Counted from the first letter of the stretch, positions 24,201 through 35,932 are shown. The stretch: 64,000 nucleotides of DNA from Bugula neritina (GCA_964035545.1 OZ037771.1:13520980-13584979); one strand, 5' to 3'. A program made the numbers and translations. Notes: generated by a model from the sequence alone, not told the origin.

Positions 24201-25810
24201 GATCTGTGTATATGTATAGAAAACATTAAAAAGTTGCAAGTTTCTATTCTTTAAAAGTTGAAAAATATATTAAATAAACAGTTTTGTATTTATTTAGTGT
24301 TTGATTTTTTAGGCACAACGTTTTTACCAGATGTCTGTCCACACAAGAATATCACAGCCCTGCTGGCTCTAAATCAAAGCACAGTTAGCGTTTACCTGGG
24401 TGAAGGTCAAACAGAAAGTTTCCCAGAAGGTATTCACATGAAATCTGTGCCATTTAATTCTCGAAGCTGCACTTACTACGTTATTGTAGAAAGTAAGTAT
24501 CTAAGTCTATTCTCTAAAAATGTAGACAACATAATATGTACACATAACTTAAACGTTTAGGTGATTGTAGTTCTGATACCAAACCTGGTAGTGCAATAAC
24601 ATTTTACTTTTAAATTACAAAAAGCTGATGCGATCCTTACAGCAAAGTCTGTTATGGAAGTTGGGCTTTAGACATCATTGTTAAATGCAATTACATTCAT
24701 ATAAAATTTGATTTAAAGCTCATTATTTGAAACTTTACTGAACCGTAGGAGCAAGGGTAAAAAGAAGACTGTCATTCAAGTCTGAGTTTGATGTCGGCTG
24801 TGAGTTGATAGACTATGATAATGATAGCAGACGGAGTCTGAGAACTTCTATTATAAGAAGAAAAGATCAGCTACAGAGTATCTGTGAAGAAGGTAGACAA
24901 CTCTTGACATATATATGAATATCTTAAAGAATCCCTACACTAATTATGACAGATGGGGAAATTTTGAGTTTGCTGAATCGATCACATAGCTAGTAGTTTC
25001 TTTTTCAAGTTTGTAAAAAAATTCTAAAATATGTTGAAATAAGACTGAATTATTTTGTTTAGATTGCATGATGTCATCAACAATGGACCCAATCTTTGAC
25101 TGTACTAAGGACCATCTCACTGTGTATTGGCCAACAGACAATCTGTACAACACAACCTCTCAGTTACCACCAGCTACTATACGTAATAAACTGAAAAGAA
25201 AGCTCAGTCAATCAAATGTGATGAAAAACATGGAAATCTTTATCCTTTTTCATTCTCCTCCGTAAGTTGAAATTTTTCCTGAAAACTCTTTTAGACCAAG
25301 CTTCTTATACCTAACTTGCTTCAGATAATTGATTTCCTTATCCTAATAGAGTCTAGGAAAACTTCTGGAAAATTACACTTAAAGTTTATTTATTGATGCT
25401 AACAGTTTATAAGTGTAGCTGACACTGAAAAAATGGTTTACTCTATTTATTGTATACGCTTGTTTGTCATTAAAATATTTGCCTAAGATTTATGGCAATC
25501 ATACATTATGCATGAATACTGATTGTAAAACCTTTTAATCTTTGATAAAGTTTTTCCGGCCTTACAAATTTCTTTCTGTATATGCATATTTATGTATATT
25601 GCATTAGGCCTATATTATAGTATATTTATTATATATATATATGAGTTATAATTCTTAAATTTACCGTTTGCTAACATTTTTTTTATTCATATCTCCAGAG
25701 CAGTTGCTGCCAACAAGAACTCTAGAGGAGAAAGTGTGGATGTGGTTCTCTATTCAACATGTGTGGATCAGACCAAACCTTATAATGTTAGAAGTGATCA
25801 GTGCATCTAA
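21204..25810 (+). CDS. NHL-E: secreted NHL-repeat protein, complete seven-exon gene (524 aa)
   Basis: Exons: 21204-21227, 21686-21738, 23152-24014, 24313-24492, 24749-24892, 25063-25261, 25699-25810, totalling 1575 nt with consistent phases. The N-terminus MQCYWPVAIVGLFVGCVAA is a classic signal peptide. Exon 3 (about residues 27-313) is the NHL propeller: VLHMEVDRYKNDGSILIG, AGTCGTNGYAEGGVGVGR, NPGNLLVTDKHNNALRSVD, SDYGNEKLKLLDMN. Exon 4 is a Cys-bounded module (VCPHKNITALL to SCTYYVIVE). Exons 5-7 form a second unrecognised module: RRLSFKSEFDVGCELIDYD, LTVYWPTDNLYN, SNVMKNMEIFILF, VDVVLYSTCVDQTKPYN and a final QCI. The open frame upstream of 23152 belongs to a mobile element, not to exon 3. 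This is the best reference model for the cluster. Confidence 0.87.
21933..22306 (-). mobile_element. MITE family 1, complete, reverse orientation, NHL-E intron 2
   Basis: Terminal inverted repeats of about 45 bp: left AGATAGAAGCTTCCCAGTTA..., right ending in ...CTAACTGGGAAGTGTCTATCT. The interior is the reverse complement of the 9.3 kb and 46.2 kb copies (TTTATGTGC, AATGAATACTCATTAA). No ORF. Confidence 0.78.
22344..23111. mobile_element. TTAA-flanked non-autonomous element in NHL-E intron 2
   Basis: A 16-bp perfect terminal inverted repeat, AGGATTGCTCTATCTT on the left and AAGATAGAGCAATCCT on the right, is bounded by TTAA on both sides (22340-22343 and 23112-23115). The 768-bp interior encodes nothing. 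A TTAA duplication is the target preference known for piggyBac-type transposases, but the termini are not typical piggyBac ends. It stops 36 bp before the acceptor of exon 3. Confidence 0.7.
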
Positions 25811-27765
25811 GCTGCCTAACAGTATTATGCTTTCGAAGATATCAATGTATAATTTAACCACTATATATAGAGGGCGTGTAACAAATATATTATATATAGA
25901 ATGCAGTAGCAATTTTTAAAATAATTTTTCTCTACATTTAAGCTAAAATAATAAATATCCTAGCCATGTTAACCAAACATTTCTCACCACACATGAACTT
26001 GAAAAAATATGTTTCACTTATTTTAGACACTTTACCTGATTTCATTTCTTTTGTGCTGTAATATTGACAATTTTCAGTATATTTTAAATAGCAAGAAGTT
26101 TTATTAACATTTAAGGTGCCTATATTTGTTTTAACTTAAGAATGTGAGTTTTTAGATTTATGCCTTTTATTCTATTTTTAGAAGTTATCTCTACCTTATT
26201 TTATTCAATGTAAACCCAATAAATTATTACACCGAGTTATGAAATTGCTCTAAAAATATTGTATCATCAATGTTAATTTAGCCAAAACCCTTGCATGATT
26301 TTATAAACAGTCTGTAACAGTTCTGCCTGTAGTAGTATATTGGTTCCAACGTCAAACCTCTTTATTGTGAAATCGTTATATGAGTAGGTAAAGATTTTCA
26401 CAAAAAGGTATGCCTTTGGTAGTATGTAGTACCAACTATATTTTGGGTCTCCCTAAATAACTACTAGCTTGTCTACATGTAAATGATAAGCAACTGTAGG
26501 ATGGCTGTACGTCCAAGCATCTGTTGGACTAAGTAAATGAATTGGAGTAACGTTTTCTAGCTTAAGTTTCAAAAAATTGTATTTTAATACTATAGAAAAT
26601 TATTTTCACTAAACTGTTTCTAGTAAACTTGATTTTTGAAAGATCTGATAATGACCTGATAAATAATGTGATTGTACTTAAAGACCAAGACTCTGCTGTA
26701 AACTAGCTTGTCTGCATAAAAAAATAAGCGCAACATATGAGAAACCCTCCATGTTGGAGCATGCAGCATCCATGTTGGAATATGAAACCTCCATATTGGA
26801 ACATGTTGTGCCAGGAATGATTTAGTGAGATGGATAGCAACAAGCATGGAGCAACAATCTAAATCTTAGAATTCATTGCTTACTTTTTGTCTTGTACTCT
26901 ATCAAAATATGGTTACATCTTGTACAAAAATACATACTGTACATAAGTAACGTTCAAATAATATCAACAAAAACAAGAAAACTTCAAAATTATAATGCCA
27001 CTTACAAACATTGGCTTTTTAGACTGTCTTTCTGGTAAGTGAACTACTAATACAAACAAAAATAGCATAACAGAAAGCTAACAAATAGTTGAACAAGCTG
27101 CAAAAAAGCTAACATATACTTTCATTCAAATTTTGGCAAACAGCCAGGATTTTCTCGGTGGCACACATGCGGCCTCCATGTTGGAAAGTTTATTTGTGAG
27201 CTAATTGTTAAGCTGTCAAGTATGTCAGACATATTTACCATAAAGATATGTACAGTCATAGTAATAAAACAATCATCAATAGTCAATACTCGCATATCAT
27301 TTAAAAAGAATACAAATGTATAAGTAATAATTTTCTATTATAACCTAGAAAATTTTCAACTATGACTATGAAACTAAGAGAGCAATCATATACGTTAGCC
27401 ACTAAAAGTAATTATATATGTTAGTGAAGTGATAAATAGTACTTTATAGGCAGACTTCATGAGAAGCTTTTTGAATTATGTACATTATAGTAGCCATACT
27501 GCCTGGTATCACAAGTATGTGAGAAAATATAATTATAAGTTTAGTTTGATAAGTACTGTAGAGAATTTAAAGTATTGAATGAACCAGTACGCTTGTACTT
27601 AATGACATATATTTAATAAAAGGCATTGGTAAAGACCATCTAACCTGTGTGATTATGTTATGTAATGTTACAATGTGTATAACTATGTTACGTAACAAAG
27701 GTATTTTGATTTATTAGTTACTTTTATTAATTGTCTCAGATGGTTTCAAACTGAAAGACGTAGCA
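25811..27765. other. Intergenic: NHL-E to NHL-F
   Basis: AATAAA at 26218 could be the NHL-E poly(A) signal. A short degenerate direct repeat, CTCCATGTTGGA and variants, occurs three times at about 26745-26806 and once near 27173. No exon is recognised. Confidence 0.5.
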
Positions 27766-30312
27766 ATGGCTTTCTCCTGGTGGTTTGTGGCTGTAAGTAA
27801 AATTTTCTTATTATTCTGTTTATATTTAAAAACCGCAAATGCTAATTTTAAAATGATAAATATTGTATAAAATAAAAGAATATTTCTTATTATGTAATAA
27901 GTGTGTTTGAAACGAAACATGAGTGAGATAATAAAGAATGAAAAACTAGTTAATGAAAAGTCCAACAGCTATTTTAGAGCTAGCTTTGCATATGCTTTTT
28001 AAAGGTTTTAAAATAAATTTATTATTTTTCAGATTTTAGCTACTAGTAGCACATGGTTTGCATCAAGTGAAGCTATTGCACCAAGGTAAATGAATTTTAC
28101 ATTATTTAGTCTAGCTACTTATTAGTGGAATTATTTTGGTTACTTTATACCAAGTTGTTTAAAGTATCGCTATGTAAATTTACCATAAAAAAATTATTTC
28201 ACAAATAAGGCACTATTTAAAAATAGTATTAGGTTTTTTTAGACTTATGAATTGCTTCACATTATTTTATGGCAGTTAAACACAAGAATATTCAATTTTC
28301 AATGTTTATTTCCTATTAGAATTTTATTTAAAGCTTAGAAGTTGTTTCTCTAAAATTTTTGCCGTTCTTTGGTTAATATTTTGTTATTTATTGCATGAGT
28401 CATATTAAATCAAGCTTGCAATATTTAATAAAATATAGAATATAATATATTATTTTACAAATTAAAACTGAATCTATTTGATAGCTTTTAAATTTACACT
28501 GAAATATTTTTTATACATTTCCTAGAGCTATTTTCATGAACTTAACTTGCATGTTATATTAATCAATTCACAAGGTTGTGTTTGAATGCTGTTTGTTTAA
28601 ATATATGCTTTCTTTTTTAATAATTGTATTTATAGTTATTTAATGTATCATTTTAAGCAAAAACTTCAAAGACGTCCAACTGTTTTTGAACACAAGTCAT
28701 CCAATTTTTCACATGGAGCTCGACAAGTTTAAAGATGATGGAAGCTTTCTAATCAGTTCTAACAAACATCTTCAAACTACAAATGGAAAGGAAACAAGCA
28801 ACCTCCTGTCATCTTTAATTACAAGCTTTACACAAGAGAGCACAATTCATGTGTATGTAGTGGATCACTACAGGCATTGTATAAAGAAATTCAACAGGAA
28901 GAAGAACAAATCAAGGACCTTAGCTGGAACCTGTGCTACCAGTGGATATGCTGAAGGAACAGTTGGAGTGGGCCGACTTAATAGACCATGGGGTGTGGTG
29001 GTTGATATCAGAAACCCAGGCAAATTACTGGTGACTGATAGAAATAACCACGCTCTGAGGTCTGTTGATGTGAAGACCGGAGAACTGAGTACTGTGATAA
29101 AGTTACATGGCCTTTTCCTTCCTAATAGTCTGGTCTGGTCAGGAAAAGATTTGCTGGTGACCAACCATTTCAGCATTTCAAGAGTTGACTGGTTGACCAC
29201 TAACCAAGCTAGGAACACACTTTTGGTTGGTACGGGAACTTCAGGTCACAAGTTAGGCAGCTTTAATACGGCTCAATTCTCATCTATTATACATATAGCG
29301 AAACTGGAGGAAGGAAAGTATCTGGTTGCAGATTATGGCAGCAAAAGGCTGAAGCTGTTAGATATGGATGAAAAAGTCGTTGGCTTTGTTTGTATTAGAG
29401 AATCAGTAACTGAAAGTTGTGATCTTTCTGAGAAGCCCTTGTCTATGCTTAGTGTAGGAGAGACTCTGTATGTTGGAACAGAAAGAGGAATTTATGAATT
29501 GAAAGGTGAGTAAATTTAATCATGGAGCTTAGTGGTAAATTTTATCTGTAATTCAAAACTTAAACAGTTTTAGCAATATATTATGAGCAATCATTATTGA
29601 TCTATTATACTGTTTTCTTGAATAAAAAATACGCTAATTTTATAATACAAAACCACTAATTTTTCTTAGCACTAGCTATATTTGAAGTTACTGACAGCAT
29701 TTTAAGTTTAAATCTTCTACGCACTGAAGTTTTGCATGCAGAGTTAGCAAAATGTTTGTTACATTCTAATTTTAGAAAATAAAATACGAAAAAGACTGGT
29801 ATTCAAAGCAGAGTACGATATAGCATGCTATGCAGTGATAGAAAATAGTGCTGGTAGAAAAGAAAAAATGAAAGAAATAATGCTGAATAGAAGAACACTG
29901 CTGCAAGACATCTGTGCTCAGAGTAAGTCCCTAAAAGTGTGCACAACTCCAATTTCTGAAATTTAAATTTTTTGAATACAAGCTATCAACTTACTATTGA
30001 TTAAAATCAAACTTTGAATTTGGCCAGAGATTCTTGAACATCATAAACCTAATTGTGATGAAACATATAATTTATCTAGCTATATTATATCTATTTTTAG
30101 ATTGCACCATGTCCACCACTCTACAACCTTCCTATGAATGTCGCCGTGAATATCTTCTGATCCAGTACTGGCCCACAGACACATTTTACCCAGCCAGTAT
30201 AAAAGAGCCACCTCAGGCCTTATTCCATGAGCTCAAGAATCGTCTCGGCGCATCTACTTTGATGAAAGCTCTTGGGGTTTATCCCATCTTGTCAAAGCCT
30301 GTCATTGTTTAG
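27766..30312 (+). CDS. NHL-F: secreted NHL-repeat protein, five-exon form (428 aa)
   Basis: Exons: 27766-27792, 28033-28085, 28658-29505, 29776-29922, 30101-30312, totalling 1287 nt. MAFSWWFVA plus ILATSSTWFASSEA is the signal peptide. The propeller exon carries FHMELDKFKDDGSFLI, AGTCATSGYAEGTVGVGR, NPGKLLVTDRNNHALRSVD and SVGETLYVGTERG. Exon 4 of the A/E form is absent; exon 3 joins the exon 5 equivalent in phase 1 (RLVFKAEYDIACYAVIEN). The last exon has the LLIQYWPTDTFYP core and stops in-exon after ALGVYPILSKPVIV, so the exon 7 tail is missing. NHL-G shares the layout and is the closest paralogue. Confidence 0.85.
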
Positions 30313-31298
30313 TCTAAGAAAAATATTTGCATGTGTCTGTAACTTCACTCACTCAATATAATATGTTATATTATATATATTATATATGGTGATGCAAAAA
30401 GATCTTAATTCATGGCTCATTTAAATCTTTCATCAATAAAAGTGAATCACCACAGTATAAAACACTAAGCATTTGTGTTTATACAACATTGCATGATTAC
30501 ACTAAAATATATTTAAATTAGTTCTGCTTTAAATATGCCATGCAATTGGAATGGATGAAAATGAATACTTCAGCATATATATATATATATATATATATAG
30601 TAGAACTTTAAAATATTCAATTAAGTTGTCATTTAATTATAATGCCACTATATACTTAACTTTAACAAATTAACTAGGCAATGTGTGCCTCAATTAAACA
30701 ATTTAAGTATTGTGTTAAAATAAAGCGATATTTAATATTATTCACACAGCAATTATGCAAAATACATGGATAAAACCACGGCATGTGTTGTATCTACCAA
30801 AAAATACATCATAAACCTTTCTGCTTATCAGTTTAAATGCAAGATGTATAATTAAAATACAGTTGTTGAAATGTATTTTTGAGGCAAAAGATTTTCTCAG
30901 TAGGTATAGCAAATGAACTATAACCTAAAATGGCCAATAGGTGAGAGTTTCAGCTCAGTGCTTATAGCATTAATATATTATTACATGTTTTTGTTTTCTA
31001 CATGTACCACACCAACATACTTTATTCATATTAGACAATGAGAGTTTTGTTTAACAAATGTAATATTGGATTTGTATTATAATTTCTAGTCTAAACCAGA
31101 CCAATCTCACAAAAATAATTAACATTATAAAAAATAAATTTGTAAAAACATAGTTATTAAATTTTTCGACTTTGTAATCTAAGCAGATACGAAACTCGTA
31201 ATTATAGTAATTTATATATTTAGTTTATATGTTCCTTTAACTCAGAAGAACAATATTGTGGGGTAGACTTGCATTAGACTGTTGAAACTGTAGCAACC
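30313..31298. other. Intergenic: NHL-F to NHL-G
   Basis: It contains the NHL-F poly(A) signal and a (TA)n tract at about 30574-30599. No coding exon. Confidence 0.55.
30435..30440 (+). terminator. Probable poly(A) signal of NHL-F
   Basis: AATAAA lies 123 nt after the NHL-F stop. An AATAAAAGT context at nearly the same distance follows NHL-G, supporting it as the shared signal. Confidence 0.5.
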
Positions 31299-33597
31299 AT
31301 GACTTACTGGTACTTTGGGATTGTAAGTATGGTATGATATTCTTTATCAATGTATATGCAAAATATATATATTTGAAATTGTTAAACATTTACTTCTTAA
31401 AATGTTGGACTTTTTGTATTTCAGATTGTAGCAGTTTCTATCAAATGTATAAAAACTGATGAAACCATCAACTTTGGGTAAGAAATGTAGTGTATTCTTT
31501 AAATGAATATATTATGTCACATCTTACTATATCATATAACATGAACCTCTTTGAAATAGACTGGTTTATTTTATTCAAATTTTTTACAATAACAGCTGAG
31601 CTATTTTAAAATTGAATACTCTGGATTACTTAAACCTAAACACTACTTTTTTCTTCATAAATAAATCATGCATTTTTCAACATCTTTCTTTAATTAGAAG
31701 CATCTGTACTAGTTATTAGAAGTTGTCATATTTAAATTTGTGTTTGTAGTATTCTATACAACCATGCTGAGCTGTTCATCAAAACAAATGCCCCTGTTTT
31801 CCACATGGAGGTTGACCAGTATAAAAACGATGGTAGCCTTTTAATTGGCACCAAAAGTCATCTCCAAACTGTCAACACTAAGAAGATTACAGACCTTGCA
31901 ACACTATTGGTAACAGGGTTTGTACAAGTGAACAAAACACACAACTTTATAGTAGACAACCAGAAACACTGCATCAAAGTGATAAACAGGGAGAATAATC
32001 AACTGAGAGACTTTGCAGGAACTTGTGGCACCAGTGGCTATGCAGAAGGTCGACTGGGTGTAGGCAGGTTCCATAAACCGTGGGGTGTTATAGCTGATAT
32101 TTTAAATCATGACAGACTTTTGGTAGCCGATAAAAGTAACCATGCTATACGGTCAGTTAATATAAAAACAGGAGAAGTGGGTACGGTGATAAAAAATGGA
32201 TTTTTCTTTCCTAAAAGTTTGCAATGGGAAGGCCCAATCCTCAAGGTAACCAACTATAATTTTATCACAATGGTTGGCTGGTGGAAAAATGGAGAAGTTA
32301 CCAACACTCACATGGCTGGAACAACAAAAAAAGGAGACATTTTTGGCAGTTTTGATATGGCTCAATTTGGAATGCTTACAGACGTGGAAAGAGTGAGAGA
32401 AAACCAATATCTTGTTGCTGATTTTGAAAACAGCAAACTGAAGATTCTTGATATGATTAATGGAGTTGTCAGCCCTGTCTGCTCCAAAGGGACGACAACA
32501 GAATGTAGCCTTCCGGATGAGCCGATTTCCATGCTGAATTTTGGCAATAATTTGTATGTTGGAACACAGAAGCATATCTACAAGCTAACTGGTGAATTAA
32601 ACTAATCATGTTATGATCATGATATTATTTTTAATGTATAATCAGTAATATAGCTGCATGTTTTATGAAACTTTTTTTGTAAGCTAATAAATTTTGTCTC
32701 CACATAGGGTTCAAACCTAAGACCTCCAGCTTGCAAGCAAATGTGCTAACCATTACACCACAGGACCACTTGGTAAACTCAGCACTACATCCTACCCAGT
32801 TCTCTGAACTTCACTGGCCTACCTACTACTCCTTCAGTCTTCAGACTCCTTTAGAGTACTACTAATACACTTTAGGCCTACTAAAAGCCGAAATAGCATG
32901 TAAAATATTTTTGCCTGCACTGGGATTCGAACCCAAGACCTCTGGCTTGCAGTAAGGAGCTAACCATTACACTAGGAAGACCACTGAATAAACTCTTCAC
33001 TACAACTTTGTGTTTGTCAATTGCTAAAATTCAGTTTCTTTTCTATAACTTTAGATTTATATAAGCAACGTTCAGTAAACTTTCACATATTAATCAAATG
33101 TTTGCAATTTTTGTATTTTAGAGACACCAACACGAAAAAGACTGGTATTCAAATCAGAGTACGCTATAGCATGCTATGCAGTGATAGAAAATAGTACTGG
33201 TAGAAAAGCAAAATTGAAGGAAATAATGCTAGATAGAAGAACAATGCTACAAGACATCTGTGCTCAAAGTTAGTCCTTAAAAGTGTGCACAACTCCAAAT
33301 TTTACATGCTAAAAGCTACTGCATGCATATGAGCTATCAAAATGTGATGGACATTAAAAGCTATCTATATTATTTGTCTGTCTAGATTGCACCATGTCCA
33401 CCACTCTACAACCTTCCTATGAATGCGCCCATGAGTATCTTCTGATCCAGTACTGGCCAACGGACACTCTGTATCCCGCCATTATGCAAAAACCACCTCA
33501 GCCCTTATTCAATGAGCTGAAAAAGCGCCTCCACAAATTTCCCTTGACGAAGGCTCTTGGGATTTATCCCATCTTGTCTAAACCTTTCTCCATTTAA
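31299..33597 (+). CDS. NHL-G: secreted NHL-repeat protein, five-exon form (425 aa)
   Basis: Exons: 31299-31322, 31425-31477, 31750-32591, 33122-33268, 33386-33597, totalling 1278 nt. MTYWYFGI plus IVAVSIKCIKTDE is a weaker but plausible signal peptide. The propeller exon reads VFHMEVDQYKNDGSLLIGTK, AGTCGTSGYAEGRLGVGR, HDRLLVADKSNHAIRSVN and FGNNLYVGTQK. Exon 4 of the A/E type is missing. Exon 5 equivalent (RLVFKSEYAIACYAVIEN) and the terminal exon (LLIQYWPTDTLYP ... LGIYPILSKPFSI) closely match NHL-F. Two SINE copies lie in intron 3. The exon 3 donor, GTGAAT, is weaker than in other members. Confidence 0.84.
32698..32800 (-). repeat. Second tRNA-derived SINE family, NHL-G intron 3
   Basis: GGGTTCAAACCTAAGACCTC, GCTTGCAAGCAAATGTGCTA and CATTACACCACAGGACCACT on the plus strand match the 11.8 kb copy in the same orientation. 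Confidence 0.68.
32913..33006 (-). repeat. Second tRNA-derived SINE family, further copy in NHL-G intron 3
   Basis: CACTGGGATTCGAACCCAAG and ACCTCTGGCTTGCAG match the family consensus; a few bases of the anticodon arm are deleted (GCAGTAAGGAGCTAACC). It lies about 110 bp from the previous copy. Confidence 0.68.
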
Positions 33598-33712
33598 CTA
33601 GATATTTGGAGCATCAATGACTCAAAATGATATATATTTAATAATATATTGTATAACAATACAAAAATATCTAATCTTATGGGTCACATGTATCTAACCT
33701 AAATCTGCAAAC

Positions 33713-33718
33713 AATAAA
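33713..33718 (+). terminator. Probable poly(A) signal of NHL-G
   Basis: AATAAA (within AATAAAAGT) lies 116 nt after the stop, as in NHL-F. Confidence 0.5.
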
Positions 33719-34044
33719 AGTAATTAATGCAATACACATCTACTTTAAATCAATTAAAGATGCTTAACACATTATATGCAAGAATATTATGCGTTATTTC
33801 TTTTTAAAATGAACATGCAGTATTTTAATTGGTTCTAGAGCAGATAACTACCATATAAACAATAATTATATGATGCGCTGCAACTATAACAATACAATTA
33901 TATTGGGTAAACAAGACATATAGCTGTAGCAGTTTAAAGGAAACCCAGTTAAATTTCCAAAACTGCAATTAATTGGCTAAAATTAGTGATTGTTTGTGCA
34001 AAACCAAGTAATTGCAAAGTTCTTAATCATACCATACCCATAAA

Positions 34045-34145
34045 ACTTTTGCTCTAACTAGAATTTGAACCTGAAACCTTTAGATTGCAGGCAGCTATTT
34101 CATTCACTACACCACAGGGGTTACTGAGTATATTCAACACTACAA
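34045..34145 (-). repeat. Second tRNA-derived SINE family, unit 1
   Basis: TAGAATTTGAACCTGAAACC, TTGCAGGCAGCTATTTCATT and CACTACACCACAGGGGTTAC identify it. The same decayed copy is in units 2 and 3, so it predates the array. Confidence 0.6.
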
Positions 34146-34588
34146 TATAATGCTAATTTATAGTATAGTTAAAGGTTTGGGTGTTTGAAATGACAAGTGG
34201 CCTTTGTCTCTTGCATTAGAATACAATTATTATAATAATTATTATACACTTTGTAATATAATCAGTCTGACGAAGCTGCATATATCATACAAAGTACATG
34301 GTGAAAATTAACAACCTTAACCTAGCTTTTATAATAAAAGGGTATATAATAATAAAATAACATATAATTATATTGTTACTTTTTCTGAACTCTTATATTA
34401 TGTGTAATTTTATTGCCAAGTAAATACTGTTTATATCTTTAATTATATGTATATATTATAATTGATTGCTGTTTACAAGAAAGGAAAGATGGTAATTTTC
34501 TCTCCAGCCGTGGATTGTAGTTTGAATATTACAGGTAAAGCAGCTTCTCAGTTGATTGCAGCTAATTGTCTGCTGAAAGAGAACCAAA

Positions 34589-34612
34589 ATGCGTAGCTGG
34601 AGCTTTTTATTT
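34589..34612 (+). other. Signal-exon-like 24-nt ATG exon, unit 1
   Basis: ATG CGT AGC TGG AGC TTT TTA TTT is followed by GTAAGT. Length, phase, hydrophobic content (MRSWSFLF) and donor match exon 1 of the NHL genes exactly in form. No second signal exon or propeller exon is seen downstream, so it looks like an orphan first exon. Confidence 0.5.
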
Positions 34613-35073
34613 GTAAGTAGTTTGTAAATATTTTATGGGTAACTTAAAACTTTTATATGAAACACAATTAGCACATGCAGGGCTACTCTGTTTATTTTAA
34701 ACAATGGCACAAATAATTCATTACGCAGTGCAAATGCAAGTAGAATCTAAAGACATAATGGCCCACCTTGCGCTTCAGTGAACCCGTAGAGATGAGAAAA
34801 TATAGGGGTTTGTATAACATTACTAATTACAGGCTTGCTAGCTGACAGGCTAATAATGATTAGCTTTCTGTGTACTTTATTTATAGAGCATACTCAATGG
34901 AATGTTGATACAGCCCTAATTGAGGTAGCTGCCTAATCTCTACATTTCCATTATCAAGCTATGCAAATGGGTTTTTCATTCAGCCTATGGAAATAGTTTC
35001 ATGGACGCAAAACCTCAGCCGGCTCCTTCTGTATGAAAAGTTTTACTTCGAATTATGACAACTCACGCAAGTT

Positions 35074-35272
35074 TATAGTCGATATCCTTGTGAGAAACCT
35101 CTGATAGTAAGGACTTTTTGTTGAAACGGGCCAAGGACTTATTAAGATGAGGCACAAAAGCAATTATGACTGGAAGCTCTTCCTAACATCACTAGTGGCT
35201 TTTGTCAGGACTCGAACCCATGACCTCGTGTTTACTAGGCGAATGCTCTAACCCCTAGACCACTGCTGCTTC
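35074..35272 (-). repeat. tRNA-Thr-like SINE, unit 1
   Basis: On the minus strand the head reads GTGGTCTAGGGGTTAGAGCA, then GCCTAGTAAACACGAGGTCA and TGGGTTCGAGTCCTGAC: A box, a Thr(AGU)-like anticodon arm and a B box. The body has GATGTTAGGAAGAGCTTCCA and ends at TATCGACTATAAAC. Confidence 0.75.
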
Positions 35273-35555
35273 TTTCCTTCGCCTTATGAATTATTGATCA
35301 AATCAAATGAAAAATTTTGTGACAGAGGCAGAGATCAGCGATTGTGGCAGCTTGTTAGTAGTTACATTATATGAATGTAAATATACAACTTATACATATC
35401 AAGTAATTTTATAAAAAAAGATACTATATAGATCTGCCCATATATAACTATACCAGTATATACAACTTACAAGCAATCTTATTCTAGATGAATAGGAATA
35501 AAATAAGTTATTAAGTGTAAAGAGATTATGGGCGCTTTCGGATTCCTTACGAGTA

Positions 35556-35570
35556 GGGGGGGGGGGGGGG
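35556..35570. repeat. Poly-G run, unit 1
   Basis: Fifteen consecutive G after GAGTA. The run is 12 long in unit 2 and 14 in unit 3. Confidence 0.85.
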
Positions 35571-35698
35571 TGTAACAAAATGAACAGCTATTCATGAGCC
35601 AATAGAATGAGTCACTAGATTTTCCTCATGTAGAGTTATCTTCTCATGTATCACATGTAGACTAGAGAAAGTAGAGTATACATATATAGTATGTTAAT

Positions 35699-35820
35699 CA
35701 TGTGACACCGGCAGTGCAACCACTTGTTATTCAGTGTCACAGCTGCAGACAGATGAGTAGAGTATAGTCTGCTAGTCATGTGACACCAGCAGTGCAACCA
35801 CTTGTTATTCAGTGTCACAG
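35699..35820. repeat. Twin hairpin repeat, unit 1
   Basis: Two copies, 78 bp apart, of CATGTGACACC...GTGTCACAG. Within each, GTGACAC and GTGTCAC can pair across a 25-nt loop containing GCAGTGCAACCACTTG. Conserved in units 2 and 3. Confidence 0.7.
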
Positions 35821-35932
35821 TATTATAACTGTATTATTATATCATATATTTGGAATAATGGAATGATACTATCCACTATTCTTTCATTATTTATTTACAC
35901 TCATTGAATGAGTTATTGATAAGCTAAATATA

